Source: Scedosporium boydii (taxonomy: Eukaryota; Ascomycota; Sordariomycetes; Microascales; Microascaceae). From it: 64,000 bases of DNA. Both the position numbers and the translations under genes were made by a program. Below, piece after piece: positions 58,679 through 64,000 of the stretch. The stretch's first letter is position 1, and every line of letters starts with the position of its first letter. The notes under the pieces are model-generated. The model searched no databases. It worked only from the letters and a program-made list of their open reading frames with translations, and was not told where the DNA came from. The stretch is from positions 108,374 to 172,373 of the forward strand of contig NJFT01000072.1 in NCBI GenBank assembly GCA_002221725.1, in the 5' to 3' direction.

Positions 58679-61600
58679 AGCTATTTTACGAGTAGGATCA
58701 GGCCGAATCTCAAATAGGGCCGTTGATCGAAGGCAGACAGCAACAGGGAGGTGGGGAGGGAGGGGCGGGTGATGAGGTCAATGGTGCGTGCGGGAGCTGG
58801 ATGAGACAAATCATACCCGTTCCTGTGAGTGCGCGAGTACTCCGTACTTCTTTTGTCCCCGGCTTGCTAGGGCAGGTCGGTCCTCGTTTGTGTGGAGGCG
58901 CGTCCCTCTGGCGTTTTATTCTGTAAGTCTAAGTCAAATCTTTTTTTCCCCCCCTTTTCTTCACACACCAGGTCAAGGGATGTGTGTGGGTGGTCGACTC
59001 TGCTACGGAGTATGTACCTCGATACCTCAGTGCCCTCGGCGCGTCTTGTTTTCCGACCCAGGCGCTTCTGCTACTCTTCAGCGCCATTCATAGGATCCTC
59101 CACTTTTTGGTGGCTTCGGCAGCCATGCACCACACATCCAACCGTAGATGTCAAAATTGCTGAAGACCCGGTGTTGGCTCTGCCCTGCCCGTTGGTTTAC
59201 ATGGGTACTTCGCCAGGCCATCTCACTTTTTTTTCCCCCGTTCTTCGAGTGGAAGAGGCAGTAGAAAAACAGGTTCTGGGCAGTTCATGCCAAAGCTTGC
59301 ATGGTGCTTCTCTACGCCCAGGGGACGAGTAAGGGTATCGGTGGCACTGCAATGTTGATGTGAGCTGCGAGTTATATTAGCAACTTGAAGTCTTTTAGGC
59401 TTACGATTGCAGTGTGTAGTCCTTCATACGAAGAATACGTAATGAATTACTTGGCCGCTGGCGATGCAAAATCTCTACTCTCGTACTACTCCTTCCCCCT
59501 CCCACTTCCACATACTAGATCAAGAGCAAATGCTTCATATCATGCTTGGTGACGTCTGAACCGCGCAAGGGTATCACACAATTGTGTGTTGCTAGGCGGT
59601 AGGACCTAGGCATAAGATATAGCGCGTCATTCCCGTCCATCACCGAAACTAGATTTCTGTTATACCCCAATCGGTAGTCAGGGGGGACATTATCTGACAG
59701 GCAGCAAGTGAAAAGATTTCATATTTTTTTTTTCTTGGAGAGGAGGGGAGGGGGGAGGTTTACGTGGTCTTCGAATTGGCCAGTAAGTTCTTCCTTCAGC
59801 TGTCTCGGTGACACGATTCAGAAAGAAGGCGGACTCGACCTTGGGGGGGTTCGCCTTGCCGCTGAAATTACGTGACCGTGCTGAAGGATGGATCGACTTT
59901 TCAGATTAGGGAAGACAACCCACCAATGCCATGACGCGCAGTCCAAGCCGTAAATAAGGGAGTGGGGCCCGCTTGCGTCGTGTCACTTGAAAGTGTAAAA
60001 GCGGATTTGGGGACCCAAATGGGGACCTTGGGGAAAGGGAAATGTTAAAACTCTCGGGGGAGGAAGGGAGCGGCCGGCAGGGAAAGGGAAGAAGGGAAGA
60101 AAAGGAGGAGGGGCGTTTGAGCCGCACCACCTGCTTCGTAGTGTATACTTACATGGCGGCGGTGGGGAGGGTCAGATGGGCGGTCTGAGAATTAGATTAG
60201 AGATCAATGAGTGCCGCCCGGCAGGAATGTCGCCTCGTCGGGAAACATGAATCAATCAGTCCAGTTGCGACTCGGTATTGGTTATCCTTTGAGGCCCGGC
60301 ATTGAAGGCGAACCGTCTTGGGGTTTGCGGCTGTTGGGCACCAAATGCAATGATGGCCCGCCTTCCTTCAGTGTGGTTCCAATTGTCGGCTCTTCAGATC
60401 CGTTTCAAGGGCCTCAAAACAATTTGAAGGAGCTGGACTGCAGAATGACAGTGCACATCAATTACCAATCCAGTGACCGAGCACGGGGAAAATCCAGTGA
60501 CTGACGTTTCTTCGGAGCGTATGCGTATCCTGCCGTATCAATGATCAAGATCGGGATCGTAGGATCCCCTCTTGACAAACCAGCCACACCATGTGGTGGT
60601 ATTTTGTCCATCGGTCTTGTTTTTTTTTCTTTTTCTTTTCCAGGGAGCTAACAATAGCACGTAGGGTGCGGAGACAAACACATGAAACAACTCCAGTCGC
60701 GTATCCCAACAGTCGATGGTGGAAGACCTACACCACCAAGCACATCTCACTGCTTCGTATGCGGTCGCCTTGCATTGTCCTCAAAGAAGAAACGTCGGCA
60801 TCCAATGCGGAAATAGATGGTTGAAGACGTCCGTTCCTACGTAACGGCCCCCAAAATCGATCTCCTTCGTATTCGATGACGATGGGACACTATGCGTACG
60901 AACCGCGCCCTTATTATTTTAGAATTCCATTCCCCCCCAGAGTCCTATGTACTCGGTAGACTTCACTTTGAGTACTTCGACGTATTCAAATCCTCGAGCG
61001 TGAATCTGACCATATGTTCCTGGGCCTTGGGCTGGCTTGGCTTGATGGCCTGTGACGACTTGTCAAGTACAAGTCAAAGGAGAATAAGTGACAGCTCCCC
61101 CCACATTAGTCCTACGTGCCCTATTCTTATTCCTCTGACCAATTGATATCATCAAGCTTCTCGATAGGATTTAGTCTGCATTTGCCGGGTACTGGAACAG
61201 CAGGGATGCCAAACCGGACTTTACTCCTATGCGTACTTCGTTCGTGCTTGTCCTGACATCGGCTTCATCCCATGTGGTGTCCTACGCCTTCGCCCAGATG
61301 CTGCTTCGCCACTATCCACCACCATCAATGTTCTTCAACATGCATTCGGGAAAGTGACTAAACAAGGAAGTGATCGACTCCAATAAGCTGTTTTCTAGGT
61401 TATTCTTCCCCGGCGCTATTTCCTCGACTTTTGCTCTCGTGGCCCCCAAACCACAAGTTGATGGGCGGCTCAGCCCCAGTTATCATTCCACTCAAGCAAC
61501 ACGTTCAGCGCCACGGGCTGATTTTGAGCTTAAACACTGTTGACTTCTTCTCCCGCTTTCTTCTTGGATTTGCTTTTTCTGCGGAGACTATTGGCCTTCT

Positions 61601-64000
61601 TGTTCCTTTGGTCCGTCTGCCTTACCTGATTCAAGCCACCCCTGAGGGACTCCACCAGTCCGGTTGAGTCTGGTCTGTGGTGGTCTATTGATTAAACGTT
61701 ACCATTATTGATTTGTGAGTGTCTGTGTGGCGGGGATCAACGGCTTGTAGTGACCCATGTTGATCGATTCATGCGACCCCGAAGTTTAAACTATGATGTT
61801 GATGCTAGGAAGGGACCATTTGAAGCTTGTGCGGGTTCGTCCCAGTCTAATGGAAACCGCCCGCTCTCCCAAGGTGTCTAATATCGGTCCCGTGTTATTA
61901 GCGTGATGATTAAATCCAGTTCATGGCAATGGCGAAGCACAGTGTCCCCCGCCACACTTTCTGCCACAGACGAATCGCCGCAAGAACTTTCAAAGTGTTT
62001 GAAACACATCCCCATGAATGACATCGCCACCTCCAAAGAAGAAGACAACAAGATCTTTCAAGTTAAACTACTTGAAACATACGCCCGAGGACGGCTTCGC
62101 CACACTTAAAGAAGAAATCGAAGCCTATCCGCGTTCGGTGGGGCTTCGGGTTGCTCCACAAAGCCACTCTTAATTCCGCACTTCGACCTTATTTTCATGT
62201 GATACGTGTTGCATTCATTGGAACTGGCGCCTTTCCCAGCTTGACTCCAGCGCTTGGAACTGAGCCCAGTATTCCGTATTCTGCAGCCCCACCCCGTCTG
62301 TTTGTTTGCCCTTCGTCCACATTGTTATCTTGACAGGGATCCGTCCTTGAACTAAACTTTACATATGTACTTCGTATGGAGGATATGCGCTGCAGTGTGA
62401 TAGGGGCGTTGTCCCAGTTCAATGGATTGGGGCGCACAGTGATGATGGGCATTTCCCGAAACTAAGGTCGCAATTGGGGTCTTTTCGGGGTCTTCTTCTC
62501 CTTGGGTCAAAGTTTCAGCTGTGCAAGCAACTGTACGTAGTAAAGTAGTATTCGGTGATAATAGGAAACGCATATTTTCGTCACAGAGGTGGTGCCCTGC
62601 CTTTTGCGTCCGCGGCGTCCTTCCTTCCTGTAGCACCTTCCAAAAAGGTAACATTATTATTCGTTCCCGTGTTGTCACGCTCTCTCTATGGTTGGTTTGA
62701 ACCTGGCGGGAACGAGTCCCAGTTCCTTGATCGCGGGAGGTGCAGGCTTCAACCGGCGTGGTGGGGAAGAACAGGAATCCTTATCAAGTGAGAAGAAATA
62801 GCTTGGTTCACGACATGCGAACTTTACTTCATTGGGAATGCCCCTTCGAAGTAGGCCAGCGTCAGAGGCCCAGTGGGCCAGCCACTCGACTGTGTCTAGT
62901 TTACGTAGTTTACAGTGTTGTCTGGCTGGAAGAGGATCTTGAGTATGGGCAGAACAGTGAAAGTGGAAAACGGCTTTCCGCGGGCGGTTTTCGTCGTGGT
63001 CCACAGTGGCGCTGTCATTTCGAAAAGACATGGATGAAAGTGGTCTTTACCACACACTTCGAAGTACTTGTGAACGAAAGAGCTGGACATTACTGTAGGA
63101 AGGTGAAAAAAAAAAAAAAAAAAACAACCCTGAGGCAGATCAATGCCTCTGGATCGAAGGATACAGATGCCGTCACTGACCAAATCGTTGCGCCATGTTG
63201 GGCTGCGAGGCGAGAAGCACTTGCAAAGTTCTATGAATAGTATTGATATCTTTTTTTTCCGGTTTGATTTGATAAATCAATTTTTTTTTTAACCAAATAC
63301 CGCCCTGGCTGTTGAAGATACTGCCACCACCAGTTTCGTTGCGCCGCCATCTGGCAATACGAGCGAAGAGGCAGTGTCTCCATCTGGTCCTGCTAGCTTC
63401 AAGTTGTTTGACTGGGGAGGACACAGTCCCCAGACGCCTCTGGAAATAACCAACATCAATCGAACCCGCATCAATTCCATTTGGTAAACCTGAGCAGCAA
63501 CAAGCAGGGGTCCAGCCCTGTTCTCGCACGGGCGCTCGGAGACACCAGCCGATCCCAAGCGGCGGAGGTTGCGATGCCCCCACAAAGTACAAAGGCAAGA
63601 TGCGCGATTACTCCAGACTTTTACACTCGTGACTGCAGAGGAGAGGCACGAAGTCAGGCAGTGTCAATGTCTTGGCATCGACAGGGGCGGACCGATCGGT
63701 TTTAAAAAAGTCCTTCTGATTGGTTGGCGACGATGCCCCTGTTCCTCTGTTAGGGGTCATCTCACGCTAAACCTGGATTGGGAGCAGCGTAGTTTAATAC
63801 TCGTCGTCATGCAGTTGAGAAGACGAGTGGACGAAGGTACGAAGGTACTTGTTCCAATGAAGTACGAGGTCTGTCGCGCACTAGAACGCGGACGGACTGG
63901 CAACTGCAGCAGGACTCTCTTGTTCTTCGCAAAGAGAGGGTGAATGATCGATGACTGAGGGGGCTCAGATACCGATGACGAGGTATTTGGACACTACTTT

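Larger units (their letters stand above)
55462..64000. other. Gene-poor 8.5-kb region to the window end
   Basis: No recognisable coding gene on either strand. Open frames are short and featureless. It is rich in the dispersed 9-mer (56429, 56868, 57887, 57906, 58663, 62368) and its TACTCCGTA/TACGGAGTA variant (58670, 58838, 59004). It also has a heptamer repeat (56976-57003), a G21 run (57126-57146) and an A18-type run near 63107. This looks like non-genic or decayed sequence. Confidence 0.5.

Overview
The window is nuclear DNA of a filamentous ascomycete (Pezizomycotina, most likely Sordariomycetes). The genes carry short introns of mostly 60-270 nt with GT...AG ends and CTAAC-like branch points. 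The proteins are of ascomycete type: Vac7, a Mug65/Spo73-like dysferlin-domain protein, a PRP1/Prp6 splicing factor and complex I NUO-24. I cannot name the genus. No rRNA, tRNA, virus, CRISPR array or intact transposon was seen.

Layout, left to right: RPL10 (124-1159, +); a coiled-coil protein (4093-6059, +); a 7-kb desert holding a possible membrane-protein remnant (about 8350-8838, -); VAC7 (12978-15809, +); the splicing factor prp1 (17289-20144, +) converging on a small glycine-zipper membrane protein (20477-21116, -); a dysferlin-domain protein (23165-24657, +); a PPR mitochondrial protein (25185-27704, +) converging on a type 2C phosphatase (28702-31241, -); HEM2 (35021-36327, -); an unrecognised disordered protein (38736-40754, +); an amidohydrolase (41528-43429, +); a kelch protein (44058-45632, +) converging on NUO-24 (46165-47284, -); a multi-C2H2 zinc-finger protein (53063-55461, +); and an 8.5-kb stretch with no recognisable gene.

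Most genes are housekeeping (translation, splicing, heme synthesis, respiration, vacuole lipid signalling, phosphatase signalling). They are separately promoted and do not form a pathway cluster. Exon joins were worked out by hand from splice signals and reading frame. Every multi-exon model below closes in frame.

The most striking unexplained signal is a dispersed 9-mer, TACTTCGTA/TACGAAGTA. It has 20 perfect copies by eye, against about 0.5 expected in random sequence of this size, and every copy lies outside coding sequence. It is often paired into a larger palindrome of the form TACGRAGTAYTYCGTA. Secondary points are alternative splice outcomes with large protein consequences (phosphatase tail, zinc-finger gene), stop-free introns of length 3n, and a coding minisatellite.
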